Positions 51,540-61,694 of a DNA stretch of 64,000 nt are shown in pieces (position 1 is the first letter of the stretch; each line of letters opens with the position of its first letter). Position numbers and translations under genes: made by a program. This DNA is from Azohydromonas aeria (GTDB lineage Bacteria > Pseudomonadota > Gammaproteobacteria > Burkholderiales > Burkholderiaceae_C). The DNA is taken from positions 1 to 64,000 of the forward strand of contig NZ_VIDQ01000017.1 in NCBI RefSeq assembly GCF_009760915.1, in the 5' to 3' direction. The notes beneath the pieces are model-generated. The model ran no database searches. It had not been told where the DNA came from and saw nothing but the letters and a program-made list of their open reading frames with translations.

Positions 51540-53090
51540 TCACGCCAGCCGGAAGCGCCGCACCGACAGCGTCAGCGCCTCGGCCTGGTCGCGCAGGCTC
51601 GCGGCCGCGGCGGCCGACTCCTCGACCAGCGCGGCGTTCTGCTGCGTGACCTGGTCGAGCTGCGACACCGCCTCGTTGACGCCGCCGAAGCCCTGGGACT
51701 GCTGGCTGGCCGCCTCGGTGATCTCGCGCACGATGTCGGAGACGCGCTGCACGTTGGCCACCACCTGGCCGATGGTCTCGCCCGCCGCGCTGGCCTCCTG
51801 GGCGCCGGCGGCGACGCGGTCCACGCTCTCCGAGATCAGCGTCTTGATCTCGCGGGCGGCAGTGGCGCTGCGCTGCGCCAGGGCGCGCACCTCGCTGGCC
51901 ACCACGGCGAAGCCGCGGCCCTGCTCGCCCGCGCGCGCGGCTTCGACCGCGGCATTGAGCGCCAGGATGTTGGTCTGGAAGGCGATGCCGTCGATGACGC
52001 CGACGATGTCGCCGATGCGCCGGGAGCTCTGGTTGATCGCGTCCATGGTCTGCACCACCTGGAGCACCGCGGCGCTGCCCTGGCCGGCCACGCCGGCGGC
52101 GGCATCGGCCAGCCGGCTGGCTTCGGTGGCGGAGTCGGCGTTCTGGCGCATGGTCTGGGCGATCTGCTCGACCGTGCTGGCGGTCTGCTGCAGGCTGGCC
52201 GAGGCCTGCTCGGTGCGCACGCTCAGGTCGTGGTTGCCGTGCGCCACCTCCGCGGTGGCGGCGCCGATGCCGTCGCTGCTGCGGTGGATGTCGCCGACCA
52301 GGCGGCGCAGCGACTCCTGCATCGTCGCCAGCGAGCCCAGCAGCCGGCCCACCTCGTCGCGGTGCCCGCGGGGCACGTCGGTGCTGAGGTCGCCGGCGGC
52401 GATGCGCTCGGCCGAGGCCTGCGCCAGCGACAGCGGACGCACGATGCCGCGGTTGAGCAGCCAGCCCAGCACGCAGGCCAGCGCCACGCAGGCCGCGGCC
52501 GTCACGTACAGGTGCTGCAGCGTCGTGTCCAGCTTCTCGGCGCTGGCCGAACCCAGCGCTTCGCTGCGGGCCTGCTCGTACTGGAACAGCGCGCTGGCCT
52601 CGGCGGCATAAGCCTGCGTGGCGAGCACGAAGGCGCGCGTGGCCTGCTCGATGGCCGCGGCGTTGCCGCCGGCGGTGGCGGCATTGGCCGCGTCGCGCGC
52701 GGCCAGCCAGGCCTTGCGCGCCTCCACCACCCTGGCCTGCGCCGCGATGCCTTCGGGCGTGGTCTCGATCTCGGCGAAGCGGTTCTGGACCTCGGTGGTG
52801 CGCTTCGACAAGGCCTGGATGTCGGCGCCGAAGTGGTCCGCCAGGCGCTTGTCGCCGCTGAGCACGATGGCCATGGTGCGCTGGCTGTTGACGCGGATGT
52901 TCTCGCGCCATTCGGCGGCCAGCAGCAGCCGTTCGCGCTGCTGCCCGATGAGTTCGAGCGTCTGTTCACGCGCGGCTGACAGGTCGGCCCAGGCCGTGGC
53001 GGCCAGCACGAGGATGATCAGCACGACACCGGCGAAGCCCAGCGCGAGCCGGGCGCCGATGCGCAGGTTGTGAAGGAAGGCAAGGGGCAT
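51540..53090 (-). CDS. methyl-accepting chemotaxis protein
   Basis: 516 residues. Inner-membrane chemoreceptor. TM1 about 15-35, a helical periplasmic ligand domain to about 190 (four-helix-bundle type), TM2 about 192-212 (ending LLNRGIVRP), HAMP about 213-265 and a long signalling domain with the hairpin tip [32 protein letters not shown]. No CheB/CheR-binding pentapeptide at the C-terminus (ends RRFRLA). Ligand not predictable. It probably works with the flagella encoded in this window. Confidence 0.93.
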   Translation of the reverse strand: MPLAFLHNLRIGARLALGFAGVVLIILVLAATAWADLSAAREQTLELIGQQRERLLLAAEWRENIRVNSQRTMAIVLSGDKRLADHFGADIQALSKRTTEVQNRFAEIETTPEGIAAQARVVEARKAWLAARDAANAATAGGNAAAIEQATRAFVLATQAYAAEASALFQYEQARSEALGSASAEKLDTTLQHLYVTAAACVALACVLGWLLNRGIVRPLSLAQASAERIAAGDLSTDVPRGHRDEVGRLLGSLATMQESLRRLVGDIHRSSDGIGAATAEVAHGNHDLSVRTEQASASLQQTASTVEQIAQTMRQNADSATEASRLADAAAGVAGQGSAAVLQVVQTMDAINQSSRRIGDIVGVIDGIAFQTNILALNAAVEAARAGEQGRGFAVVASEVRALAQRSATAAREIKTLISESVDRVAAGAQEASAAGETIGQVVANVQRVSDIVREITEAASQQSQGFGGVNEAVSQLDQVTQQNAALVEESAAAAASLRDQAEALTLSVRRFRLA

Positions 53091-53258
53091 GGTGGAAATC
53101 CGGGATGGGGATAGCGCCCGCCTGGAGCGCAGAACCTCATCCCTTCGGCCCCGGGGCCCGGGCGCTTGAGGTGCCCGTGCCCGGATTCACACGCCCGTGC
53201 CAGCCCCTGCCAACAAGGTCACGCCGCTTGTGCCTGTTGCCGGTCTTGCCGCGCCGCT

Positions 53259-54107
53259 TCACCGCGCCAGCGGCGGCGCCTCCGGCTCGGCCTCGCTGGG
53301 CGCGGCCTGTTCCGCCGCCACCTTCCCGGCCACGGCCTTGGACGCCTGCGCCGCGGCCGCGTCGCCCGGGCGCCGCGCGCTGGCCAGCATCTCGCCCAGC
53401 CACTGCGTCAGCAGCGCGCTGTAGGCGCGCTGCATGGTCGGGTCGGTCAGGCCGTGGTCGGCGCCGGCCAGGCAGCGGTAGGTCAGCGAGCGGGCCTGCA
53501 GGCAGGCCTCGCGGTAGCTGGTGATCACGGGGTGCGGCACGGTGTCGTCGTGCTCGGACTGCACGATGAGCACGTCGCCCTCGAAGTCGGCCACCGCGCG
53601 CAGCGCGCGGTTGTCGTCGGGCTTGATGAAGCTGCGGCGGTAGGCCTTCAGGTCCTGGTCCTTGTGCAGCTGCACTTTCGGCACCTCCCAGCCGGTGTCG
53701 ATGTAGAGAGCCGGCACGCGCAGCGCCAGCCAGCGCACCTTGCGCATCGCGGTCAGGATCGCTGCCAGGTAGCCGCCGTAGCTGCTGCCCACCACGGCGA
53801 TGGCGTCCGCATCGACGTGCGGATGGCGCGCGAGCCGGTCGTAGGCGGCGAGCACGTCGCGCAGGTTGCTCTCGCGCGAGACCTGCTCGCGCTGCTCCTG
53901 GGTGTCGGCATGGCCGCGCAGGTCGAAGGTCAGGCACACGCAGCCCAGGGCCGCGATCTCGCGCGCGCGGGTCAGGTACTGCTCCTGGGAGCCGCCCCAG
54001 CCGTGCACGAACAGCACCCCGGGCATGGCGGTGCCGGGGGTGACGACGGTGGCGTCGATGCGCGTGGCATCGACCTCGATCTCGATGGCGTGCTCCCGGG
54101 TGCTCAT
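53259..54107 (-). CDS. alpha/beta hydrolase
   Basis: 282 residues. Alpha/beta-hydrolase fold: GVLFVHGWGGSQEQYLTRA (oxyanion region, about 30-48), nucleophile S109 in GSSYGG, and a likely Asp/His pair in EHDDTVPHP and GADHGLTD. About 40 C-terminal residues are Ala/Pro/Glu-rich and probably disordered. Substrate unknown. The DUF3182 gene lies 122 bases upstream on the same strand, with a palindromic repeat between them. Confidence 0.86.
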   Translation of the reverse strand: MSTREHAIEIEVDATRIDATVVTPGTAMPGVLFVHGWGGSQEQYLTRAREIAALGCVCLTFDLRGHADTQEQREQVSRESNLRDVLAAYDRLARHPHVDADAIAVVGSSYGGYLAAILTAMRKVRWLALRVPALYIDTGWEVPKVQLHKDQDLKAYRRSFIKPDDNRALRAVADFEGDVLIVQSEHDDTVPHPVITSYREACLQARSLTYRCLAGADHGLTDPTMQRAYSALLTQWLGEMLASARRPGDAAAAQASKAVAGKVAAEQAAPSEAEPEAPPLAR

Positions 54108-54185
54108 GGATGAATCAGTCCTTGATCGGTGGGCGGCGGACCCGGTGCGCCGGCTTGGCACCTGCGGCCCGCCGCCCGGCGGGGG

Positions 54186-54217
54186 CCGTTCATCCTTCGA
54201 TACCTCAGGACGAACGG
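54186..54217. repeat. second palindromic repeat, recB-insert family
   Basis: A 32-base palindrome with arms CCGTTC/GAACGG and core CATCCTTCGATACCTCAGGA, similar to the repeat at 39601-39640. It lies 12 bases past the DUF3182 stop, between that gene and the hydrolase gene. Confidence 0.7.
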
Positions 54218-54229
54218 AAGAAGGGGTCG

Positions 54230-55435
54230 TCAGTCCTCGTGCAGCAGCGCGTACTTGGTGATGGGGCCGACGTGCTCGTCCACGCCGCAGTAGTACAGGA
54301 CGGCGCGGCTGGGCAGCTCGGCGGGCTCGCCGTGCGCCTCGACGGTGGAGGCGCGGGCGCTGGTGCGCGCCGGGTCCTCCAGCAGCGCCTGCAGCGCCGC
54401 CACCTCCGCGCCGCTGGCGCCGCCGATGCGCCAGGACTGCTCCAGCACGCCGGCGCAGGCCCGGCCCGCGGCGTCCTGGCCGCGCACCACGTCGTAGTTG
54501 GCGCGCGAGGCCATGAAGCCGGCAAAGCACTCGCGCGCGGCCTCGTGGTACACGCGCGTCAGCGCCACGGCCTGCTCGGCATGCGGATCGCCCGCCTCGC
54601 GCGCGAGCTGCTCCAGCCGCTCGAAGCCGCCGCGCACCACCGTGAGCGTGGAGCCGCCATAGACCTCCTGGCCGTGGCGGTTGCGGGTGTTGAACTGGGT
54701 GCCGAAGTAGCACGCCTGCAGCGCGCCCAGGCGCACGAGGCCGATGCTGTAGGTCTGCAGCTCGCCGGCCAGGTTGCGCTCCAGCACCAGGCCGTGGCGC
54801 TGCAGCTCGGCGGCGTCCAGCGCCTCCAGCGCGGCCTCGAGCGCCCGCGCGTCGCGCACCACCGACTGGCCGGAGCCGCCGATGCCGCGGGCGGGCTTCA
54901 CCCGCACCTCGCCGTCTTGCAGCAGCGCCAGGCCCGCGGCGCGCGCGTCCTCCAGGCTGAACACCGACCAGCCCGGCAGCACGCTGCCGCGCACGCGCTC
55001 GCCGAAGTCCGGGCTCCAGCCGGCGGGCGCGGCGGCGTCGGGCCGCCACAGGCCGTGGGTGATGACCTTGGTGGCGACGAAGGGCGCGGGCACCACGCCG
55101 CCGAACAGGTCGTCCTCGCCGCGGATGCCCAGGCGCCGCGCGGCGTCGAGGGACATCAGCGTCTCGTTGGGCACCACGTAGCCCAGCGAGCCGGTGGCGC
55201 CCTCGGCCGTGCCGTCGGCGAAGTCGCAGCCCATGAGCGCGGCCAGGCGCCGCGCCACGCCGCGCTGGGTGGCGATCTCGTGCTCGCGCGCGTCGGCGCG
55301 GCAGGGGTAGAAGGTCAGGCGCTCGTGCGCCGTGAGCCGCTCGGGCGGCGGCGCGGCGAAGGGCGCTTCGCCCAGGCCCAGGGGCGGATGCCGGTGCCAG
55401 CCATTGGCCGACGGGACGAGTACTGCTTCGTTCAT
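54230..55435 (-). CDS. DUF3182-family protein (ATP-grasp-like)
   Basis: 401 residues. Matches the DUF3182 family: the start region ERLTAHERLTFYPCR and GATGSLGYVVPNETLMSLDAA, then GEVRVKPARGIGGSGQSVV and LVLERNLAGELQTYSIGLV, which resemble ATP-grasp ligase strands, and the C-terminal LYYCGVDEHVGPITKYALL. No enzyme activity is established for the family. It is the third gene of the minus-strand run glk, DUF72, DUF3182, hydrolase, though 113 bases separate it from DUF72. Confidence 0.82.
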   Translation of the reverse strand: MNEAVLVPSANGWHRHPPLGLGEAPFAAPPPERLTAHERLTFYPCRADAREHEIATQRGVARRLAALMGCDFADGTAEGATGSLGYVVPNETLMSLDAARRLGIRGEDDLFGGVVPAPFVATKVITHGLWRPDAAAPAGWSPDFGERVRGSVLPGWSVFSLEDARAAGLALLQDGEVRVKPARGIGGSGQSVVRDARALEAALEALDAAELQRHGLVLERNLAGELQTYSIGLVRLGALQACYFGTQFNTRNRHGQEVYGGSTLTVVRGGFERLEQLAREAGDPHAEQAVALTRVYHEAARECFAGFMASRANYDVVRGQDAAGRACAGVLEQSWRIGGASGAEVAALQALLEDPARTSARASTVEAHGEPAELPSRAVLYYCGVDEHVGPITKYALLHED

Positions 55436-55548
55436 GGTCGGAAACCCCGCTTCGGTCGGCGCAAGTGCCGGATGCGGGGATTTCGGCAACGGCTGTGCCC
55501 AGCGAGCGCTCGCTTCGGCGCGGGGCCACCCGGCAAGTTCAGCCGCGT

Positions 55549-56475
55549 TCAGCGCGCCAGGTGCAGCAGCTTCATCAGCGTGGCGGCGTTGCGCTGGCCC
55601 TGGTCCTCGAAGTTGTTGTTGAAGACGACGTGGCAGCTGGCCACGCGCGCGGCGAGCTCGCGCAGGTGCCGGGCGATGTCTTCCAGCTCCGCGTCGGGGT
55701 AGTCGTAGTTGAAGCGGTCGGAGGCCGCGGGGCCGGTGGCGTTCCAGGTCTCGGTGTTGCGCCCGTGCAGGCGCAGCAGCGCCACGGCCGGGTGCGTGGC
55801 CTCCCACAGCGCCGGCACGCTGTTGCTGAAGCCCTGCGGGCCGTCCACGACGGTGTGCACCAGGCCCAGGTCGCGCAGCAGCGCCAGCGTCGAGGCGCGG
55901 TTCTTCTCGTCGAACCAGCTGCGGTGGCGGAACTCGACGCTGAGCGTGTGCACGGGCATGTGGCCGACGCACTCCTCGACGTGCTCCAGCCCCTGCCGGT
56001 TGCACACGATCCAGGGCGCGAACTGGAAGTGCACCAGGCCCAGCCGGCCCGCGTCCTGCAGCGGCTGCAGCGCGCCCTGGAAGCGGCGCCAGAGCTCGGT
56101 GCGGATCTCCGGCGGCACGTGCTTCCAGTACAGGTTGCGCCCCTCGGGCCAGGCCAGCGCCTGGCGCAGGTCCTCGTGCAGCACCTTCGTCTGCGTCTGG
56201 TGCCCGGTGAAGAGCCGGAAGGCCTTCACGTTCATGGTGAAGTCCGCCGGCGTGCGCTCGGCCCACAGCCGCGCCGTGGTGGGCGAGGGCATGGCGTAGT
56301 AGGAGGAATCGACCTCGACCAGCGGGAACTGCGCGGCGTAGTGGCGCAGCCGCGCCTCGGCGCTGGTGGCCTCCTTCGGATAGAAGCGGCCGCTGTCGAT
56401 CAGCGACTTGTCCGTCCAGGACGCGGTGCCGACCAGGATGTTGTTGCTTGCGCCGTCATCCTTGCCGGAACCCAT
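55549..56475 (-). CDS. DUF72 domain protein
   Basis: 308 residues. DUF72 (YecE-like) TIM-barrel: start NILVGTASWTDKSLIDSGRFYP, then FPLVEVDSSYYAMPS, FTMNVKAF, EFRHRSWF and the C-terminal FNNNFEDQGQRNAATLMKLL. Some members are proposed sugar- or nucleic-acid-related enzymes, but function is unproved. Start MGSGKDD chosen; glk lies 32 bases upstream, so an operon is likely. Confidence 0.85.
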   Translation of the reverse strand: MGSGKDDGASNNILVGTASWTDKSLIDSGRFYPKEATSAEARLRHYAAQFPLVEVDSSYYAMPSPTTARLWAERTPADFTMNVKAFRLFTGHQTQTKVLHEDLRQALAWPEGRNLYWKHVPPEIRTELWRRFQGALQPLQDAGRLGLVHFQFAPWIVCNRQGLEHVEECVGHMPVHTLSVEFRHRSWFDEKNRASTLALLRDLGLVHTVVDGPQGFSNSVPALWEATHPAVALLRLHGRNTETWNATGPAASDRFNYDYPDAELEDIARHLRELAARVASCHVVFNNNFEDQGQRNAATLMKLLHLAR

Positions 56476-56507
56476 CGCATCGCTCCCGTGCGCCCGAAGC
56501 CGCGCCT

Positions 56508-57473
56508 TCAGTCCTGCTGCAGCGCGCGCGCCGCGCCCAGCAGCGCGGGCTCCTCGGCGCGGATCACCCAGGTCGGGATGCGGCCGAGGTAGTCGCGGTA
56601 GCGGCCCTTGGCCTCGAAGGCGGCCCGGAAGGGCGACCGCGCGAACCAGTCGCCCAGCCGCGCCACGATGCCGCCGCCGACGTAGACGCCGCCGCGCGCG
56701 CCCAGCGTCAGCGCCAGGTTTCCGGCGGCCGCGCCCAGCAGCGCGCAGAAGCACTCCAGCGCCTCGGTGCACTGCGCGTCGGCGCCGGCCAGCGCGCGCT
56801 GGCTGATGTCGGCCGCCGCGAGCGGCTGCACCGGCACGCCGTCGAGCGTGGCGATGGCGCGGTAGAGGTTCTCCAGGCCCATGCCCGAGACGGCGCGCTC
56901 GACCGAGACGTGCTCGTGCCGCTGCCACAGCACGCGCAGGATGTCGGCCTCGCGCGCGCAGGTCGGCGCCAGCGTGGCGTGGCCGCCTTCGCCGGCCACG
57001 GCCAGCCAGCGCCCGCCGGGGCCGCGCACCAGCGAGGCCATGCCCAGCCCCGTGCCCGGGCCGATCACGACCTTGGGCGCGCCCTCGGCCGCGCTGCCGC
57101 CGCCCACGGCCTCCAGCTGCGCGCCGGCCAGGCCGGGCACCGACATCGCCAGCGCCTCGAAGTCGTTGAGCATGCACAGGCGCCGCAGCCCCAGCGCCTG
57201 GCGCGTGGCCTCGATCGAGAAGCGCCAGGGGCTGTTGGTCATCTGCAGCCAGTCGCCCTCGATGGGGTTGGCGATGGCGACGGCCGCCTCGCGCAGCGCG
57301 GGGCGCCCCAGCGGCGCGAGGTAGGCCTGCACCGCCGCGGCCAGGTCGGCGTGGTCGGCGGTGGCAAGCGTTTCGATGGCCTGCAGGTGGCCAAAGTCGT
57401 CGAGCAGCGCGAAGCGGGCGTTGGTGCCGCCCACGTCGCCCACGAGGCGCAGGGTGTCGGGTCCGGGCTGCAT
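56508..57473 (-). CDS. glk: glucokinase
   Basis: 321 residues (E. coli Glk 321). Phosphorylates glucose to glucose-6-phosphate with ATP in the cytoplasm. GDVGGTNARFALLD near the start is the phosphate-binding loop; LNDFEALAMS and GPGTGLGMAS form the active site, and GEGGHATLAP is the Glk signature. The start MQPGPDT is chosen because it places GDVGGTNAR near residue 13. The tRNA-Thr terminator lies about 50 bases upstream. Confidence 0.94.
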   Translation of the reverse strand: MQPGPDTLRLVGDVGGTNARFALLDDFGHLQAIETLATADHADLAAAVQAYLAPLGRPALREAAVAIANPIEGDWLQMTNSPWRFSIEATRQALGLRRLCMLNDFEALAMSVPGLAGAQLEAVGGGSAAEGAPKVVIGPGTGLGMASLVRGPGGRWLAVAGEGGHATLAPTCAREADILRVLWQRHEHVSVERAVSGMGLENLYRAIATLDGVPVQPLAAADISQRALAGADAQCTEALECFCALLGAAAGNLALTLGARGGVYVGGGIVARLGDWFARSPFRAAFEAKGRYRDYLGRIPTWVIRAEEPALLGAARALQQD

Positions 57474-57525
57474 GGTCGGGTCTGCCTTGGTTCGCCTTGT
57501 CGGGTCAGCGGTTGCGCCCCAAACG

Positions 57526-57558
57526 AAAAAGCCCTGGCTTCGCAAGAAACCAGGGCTT
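57526..57558 (-). terminator. terminator of tRNA-Thr
   Basis: On the minus strand AAGCCCTGG pairs with CCAGGGCTT around a 12-base loop and ends in TTTTT. It lies just after the tRNA-Thr 3' end and before glk. Confidence 0.85.
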
Positions 57559-57569
57559 CACGTTGTTTG

Positions 57570-57645
57570 TGGTGCCGGTGAAGAGAGTCGAACTCCCGAC
57601 CTTCGCATTACGAATGCGCTGCTCTACCAACTGAGCTACACCGGC
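57570..57645 (-). tRNA. tRNA-Thr (CGU), CCA encoded
   Basis: 76 bases. Acceptor GCCGGTG pairs with CACCGGC; D-arm GCTCAGTTGGTAGAGC; anticodon loop TTCGTAA with CGT; T-arm GGTTCGA-like TCGGGAGTTCGACTC. CCA is encoded. Confidence 0.97.
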
Positions 57646-57841
57646 GCCGTCAAGACCAAGATTATGGCACGCTTTTGAGTGCACCCGCAAGAGGGATTGA
57701 AGAAATTCTTCAGGCGGTTGCGGGCGGGACGCAGGGCGGGTGGGGCAGGTGGGGCTCACGGTGCTGGCTGGCGCAGTGCGCGGGAAGGTTCGCGCCAGCG
57801 CCGGCAAGCCCCGTGCCCTCATTGCCTGCCGCGTCTCATGC

Positions 57842-58861
57842 TCACTGCTGCGATGCCTCGGCGTGGTAGCCGGTGACGCGCTCGACCTCGTGCTTCGAGC
57901 CCAGGATCACGCTCACGCGCTCGTGCAGCTTGGTGGGCTGGATGTCGAGGATGCGCTGCTGGCCGTTGGTGGCGGCGCCGCCGGCCTGCTCGATGAGGAA
58001 GGCCATCGGGTTGGCCTCGTACATCAGGCGCAGCTTGCCGGGCTTGCTCGGCTCGCGCGCGTCCCAGGGGTACATGAAGACGCCGCCGCGGCACAGGATG
58101 CGGTGCACGTCGGCCACCATGGAGGCGATCCAGCGCATGTTGAAGTCCTTGCCGCGCGGGCCCGTGGTGCCGGCCAGGCATTCGTCGATGTAGCGCTTCA
58201 TGGGCGGCGCCCAGTGGCGCATGTTGCTCATGTTGATCGCGAACTCCTTGGTGTCGGCCGGCACCTGCACGTTCTGCTCGACCAGGAACCAGCCGCCGAG
58301 CTCGCGGTCGAGCGTGAACATCACCACGCCCGCGCCCACGGTCAGCACCAGCGTGGTCTGCGGGCCGTAGACGCAGTAGCCCGCGGCCACCTGGGCGCGC
58401 CCGGGCTGCAGGAAGTCGGCCTCGCTCACGCCCTCGTGCTCGGGGCTCTTCTTGAGCACCGAGAAGATGGTGCCGATGCTGACGTTGACGTCGATGTTCG
58501 AGGAGCCGTCGAGCGGGTCGAACAGCAGCAGGAACTCGCCCTGCGGGTAGCGGTTGGGGATGACGTGGATCTCGTCCATCTCCTCGCTGGCCATGGCCGC
58601 GAGGTGGCCGCCCCACTCGTTGGCCTCGATCAGCACCTCGTTGGAGATGATGTCGAGCTTCTTCTGCACCTCGCCCTGCACGTTCTCGCTGCCGGCGCTG
58701 CCCAGCACCTCGCCCAGAGCGCCCTTGTTCACGGCGATGGCGATGCGCTTGCACGCGCGCGCCACCACCTCGATCAGCAGCCGCAGCTGCGCCGGGATGT
58801 TGCCGTGCTCGCGCTGCTGCTCGACGAGGTATTGGCTGAGACTGACTCGCTTGCTGCTCAT
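57842..58861 (-). CDS. fbp: class 1 fructose-1,6-bisphosphatase
   Basis: 339 residues (E. coli Fbp 332). Converts fructose-1,6-bisphosphate to fructose-6-phosphate in gluconeogenesis. The metal/active-site motif [10 protein letters not shown] and [12 protein letters not shown] and the C-terminal [17 protein letters not shown] are present. Start [12 protein letters not shown]. The pepN stop lies 47 bases upstream on the same strand, so fbp may be co-transcribed with pepN. Confidence 0.96.
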   Translation of the reverse strand: MSSKRVSLSQYLVEQQREHGNIPAQLRLLIEVVARACKRIAIAVNKGALGEVLGSAGSENVQGEVQKKLDIISNEVLIEANEWGGHLAAMASEEMDEIHVIPNRYPQGEFLLLFDPLDGSSNIDVNVSIGTIFSVLKKSPEHEGVSEADFLQPGRAQVAAGYCVYGPQTTLVLTVGAGVVMFTLDRELGGWFLVEQNVQVPADTKEFAINMSNMRHWAPPMKRYIDECLAGTTGPRGKDFNMRWIASMVADVHRILCRGGVFMYPWDAREPSKPGKLRLMYEANPMAFLIEQAGGAATNGQQRILDIQPTKLHERVSVILGSKHEVERVTGYHAEASQQ

Positions 58862-58907
58862 GGCTGGGGCCTCCTGGTGATGGTGGTGAATGGCTTCATG
58901 GATGCGT

Positions 58908-61610
58908 TCATGGGGCCGCCGCCGCTTCCACGGCGTCGTCGGCCAGCGCGCGGGTGACGATCTCGCGCACGTCGCTGGACAGGTCGGGCTTGGCCGCCAC
59001 GCGGGCAATGGCCTCGCGCGCCGCGCCGCGGTAGGGCTCGGCCAGCTTGCGCCAGCGGTCCATCACGCGCGCCAGGCGTGCGGCCAGCTGCGGGTTCATG
59101 GCGTCGATCTCCATGACGCGCTCGGCCCAGAACACGTAGCCCGCGGCGTCGGCGCGGTGGAAGGCCGCCGGGTTGAACATCGTCAGCGAGAACAGCAGGC
59201 TGCGCGCGCGGTTCGGGTTGCGCAGCGAGAAGTCCGGGTGCTTCATCAATGCCTTGACGCGGGCGAAGACGCGGCCCTCCTGCTCCGGCGCGCGCGCCTG
59301 CAGCGCGAACCACTTGTCGAGCACCAGCGCGTCGTTCCTGAACAGGGCGTGGAACTTCGCCAGCGCGGGCTCGGCCAGCTCGGCATGCGACTCGACCAGG
59401 GCCGAGAGCGCACCGAGCCGCTCGGTCATGTTGGTGGCGTCCTTGAAGCGCTGGTAGGCGCGGCCCGGCCACACCGGGTCGCCGCTGCGCTGCGCGTGCA
59501 GGCACAGCATCGACAGCGCCAGGTTGGCCAGCGCGCGCCGCCCGGCTTGCGCCACCGAGGGCTCGTAGGCCTCGTGCGTGGCGAGCTGCTCGTAGATGGC
59601 GGCCCAGTCGGCGTGCAGCCGCTCGGCCAGTTGCCGGCGCATCGACTCGCGCACCGCGTGCACCTGCTGCGGATCGACCACCGCCAGCTGCTCGGCCACG
59701 TAGCCCTCGCTGGGCAGCTGCAGCACCAGCTCCTTGAACGAGGCGTCCAGGCCCGGGTGGTGCAGCACGGCGCGCATGGCCTCGACGAAGGCGTCGTCGA
59801 GCTGCGCCGGCGCCTGCCCCGAGGCGGCGGCGCACAGGCGCGAGAGCGCCAGCTTCTGGCCCGACTCCCAGCGGTTGAAGGCGTCGCTGTCGTGCGCCAG
59901 CAGCACCAGGCGCTCGGCATCGGTGAGGCCGTCGTCGAGCGTCACCGGCGCGGAGAAGCCGCGCAGCAGCGAGGGCACCGGCGCGGCGTCCACGTTGACG
60001 AACACCCAGCTCTGCTGCGGCTGCTCCAGCACCAGCACGCGCGAGGTGGCGCCGGGGTTGTCCTCGCCTTCGAGCTGCAGCGCCAGCGACGTGCCGTCAC
60101 CCGCGAGCAGCCCCATCGCCACGGGAATGACGAAGGGCTGCTTCACCGGCTGGCCGGGGGAGGGCGCGCAGCGCTGTTGCAGCGTCAACGTGTAGCGGCG
60201 GCCCTCGGCGTCGTAGCTGCCGCGCGCGGTCACGGCCGGCGTGCCGGCCTGGGCGTACCAGCGCTTGAAGGCATCGAGCCGCACCGACAAGGCGCTGTCA
60301 GGGTTGGCATCCGCGATCGCCTGGGCGAAGTCATCGCAAGTGACGGCCTGCCCGTCGTGCCGCGCGAAGTACAGGCTCATTCCCTGGCGGAAGCCTTCGC
60401 GGCCCACCAGCGTGGCCATCATGCGCACGACCTCGGCGCCCTTGTCGTAGACGGTGGCGGTGTAGAAGTTGTTGATCTCGGCGTAGCTGTCCGGGCGCAC
60501 CGGGTGGGCCATGGGGCCGGCGTCCTCGGGGAACTGCGCCGCGCGCAGCTGGCGCACGTCCTCGATGCGGCGCACGGCGCGCGCGCTGGCGCCGCCGCTC
60601 ATGTCCATCGAGAACTCCTGGTCGCGGTAGACGGTCAGGCCTTCCTTGAGGCTGAGCTGGAACCAGTCGCGGCAGGTGATGCGGTTGCCCGTCCAGTTGT
60701 GGAAGTACTCGTGGGCGACCACGCTTTCCACGCCGAAGAAGTCGATGTCGGTGGCCGTGGCCGGGCTGGCCAGCACGAACTTGGTGTTGAAGATGTTGAG
60801 GCCTTTGTTCTCCATGGCCCCCATGTTGAAGTCCTCGACCGCCACGATCATGAAGCGCTCGAGGTCCAGCGGCAGCCCGAAGCGCGCCTCGTCCCACACC
60901 ACCGAGGCGATGAGCGAGTTCATCGCGTGCTCGGTCTTGTCGAGGTCGCCGCGGCGCACGAACACCTGCAGCAGGTGCTCGCGGCCGCTGCGGGTGCGGA
61001 TCTTCTGCTCGCGCGCCACCAGGTCGGCCGCCACCAGCGCGAACAGGTAGCTGGGCTTGGGGAAGGGGTCGTGCCACTTGGCGTAGTGGCGCCCGGCCGC
61101 AAGCTCCCCTTGCTCGACCAGGTTGCCGTTCGAGAGCAGCACCGGGTACTTCGCCTTGTCCGCGCGTAGCGTGACCGTGTAGACGGCCATCACGTCGGGT
61201 CGGTCGAGGAAGTAGGTGATGCGCCGGAAGCCCTCGGCCTCGCACTGCGTGAAGAAGCCGTTGCCGCTGGTGTAGAGGCCGGAGAGCTCGGTGTTCTTCT
61301 CCGGGCAGCAGCTGTTGCGGATCTCGAGCAGGAAGGACTCGCCTTCGGGCGGGTGGTCGATCACGAGCATGCCGTCCTCGTGGCGGAAGCTCACGCTCTC
61401 GCCGTTGGCCAGCACGCGCAGCAGCGTGAGGCCCTCGCCGTGCAGGCGCAGCGGCTGCGGCGCGGCCTGCGCGTCGCGCTCGATGAGCAGCTTCGAGCTC
61501 ACCAGCGTCTTGGCCGGCTCCAGGTCGAAGCAAAGGTCGACGCTGCGGATGCGGAACGCCGGCGCGAGGTAATCCTCGCGGCGGACCAGGGTGACGGTGC
61601 CTTCGCGCAT
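58908..61610 (-). CDS. pepN: aminopeptidase N (M1 family)
   Basis: 900 residues (E. coli PepN 870). Cytoplasmic zinc aminopeptidase of broad specificity. The exopeptidase motif GAMEN, zinc motif [11 protein letters not shown], and a downstream glutamate in [15 protein letters not shown], are intact. Start [21 protein letters not shown] gives the family N-terminus. It precedes fbp and follows prfB by about 85 bases. Confidence 0.96.
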   Translation of the reverse strand: MREGTVTLVRREDYLAPAFRIRSVDLCFDLEPAKTLVSSKLLIERDAQAAPQPLRLHGEGLTLLRVLANGESVSFRHEDGMLVIDHPPEGESFLLEIRNSCCPEKNTELSGLYTSGNGFFTQCEAEGFRRITYFLDRPDVMAVYTVTLRADKAKYPVLLSNGNLVEQGELAAGRHYAKWHDPFPKPSYLFALVAADLVAREQKIRTRSGREHLLQVFVRRGDLDKTEHAMNSLIASVVWDEARFGLPLDLERFMIVAVEDFNMGAMENKGLNIFNTKFVLASPATATDIDFFGVESVVAHEYFHNWTGNRITCRDWFQLSLKEGLTVYRDQEFSMDMSGGASARAVRRIEDVRQLRAAQFPEDAGPMAHPVRPDSYAEINNFYTATVYDKGAEVVRMMATLVGREGFRQGMSLYFARHDGQAVTCDDFAQAIADANPDSALSVRLDAFKRWYAQAGTPAVTARGSYDAEGRRYTLTLQQRCAPSPGQPVKQPFVIPVAMGLLAGDGTSLALQLEGEDNPGATSRVLVLEQPQQSWVFVNVDAAPVPSLLRGFSAPVTLDDGLTDAERLVLLAHDSDAFNRWESGQKLALSRLCAAASGQAPAQLDDAFVEAMRAVLHHPGLDASFKELVLQLPSEGYVAEQLAVVDPQQVHAVRESMRRQLAERLHADWAAIYEQLATHEAYEPSVAQAGRRALANLALSMLCLHAQRSGDPVWPGRAYQRFKDATNMTERLGALSALVESHAELAEPALAKFHALFRNDALVLDKWFALQARAPEQEGRVFARVKALMKHPDFSLRNPNRARSLLFSLTMFNPAAFHRADAAGYVFWAERVMEIDAMNPQLAARLARVMDRWRKLAEPYRGAAREAIARVAAKPDLSSDVREIVTRALADDAVEAAAAP

Positions 61611-61654
61611 GGGCTGCTGCTCCGGTGCTTGTCGGGTGACGGTTGATGTGGGCC

Positions 61655-61686
61655 GGGCCGGCCGCTGCGAGCGGACCGGCCCGGGA
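61655..61686 (-). terminator. possible hairpin terminator of prfB
   Basis: CCGGGCCGG pairs with CCGGCCCGG around GCCGCTGCGAGCGGA-type loop, just beyond the prfB stop. No U-run, so weak. Confidence 0.35.
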
Positions 61687-61694
61687 TGCGGGGC

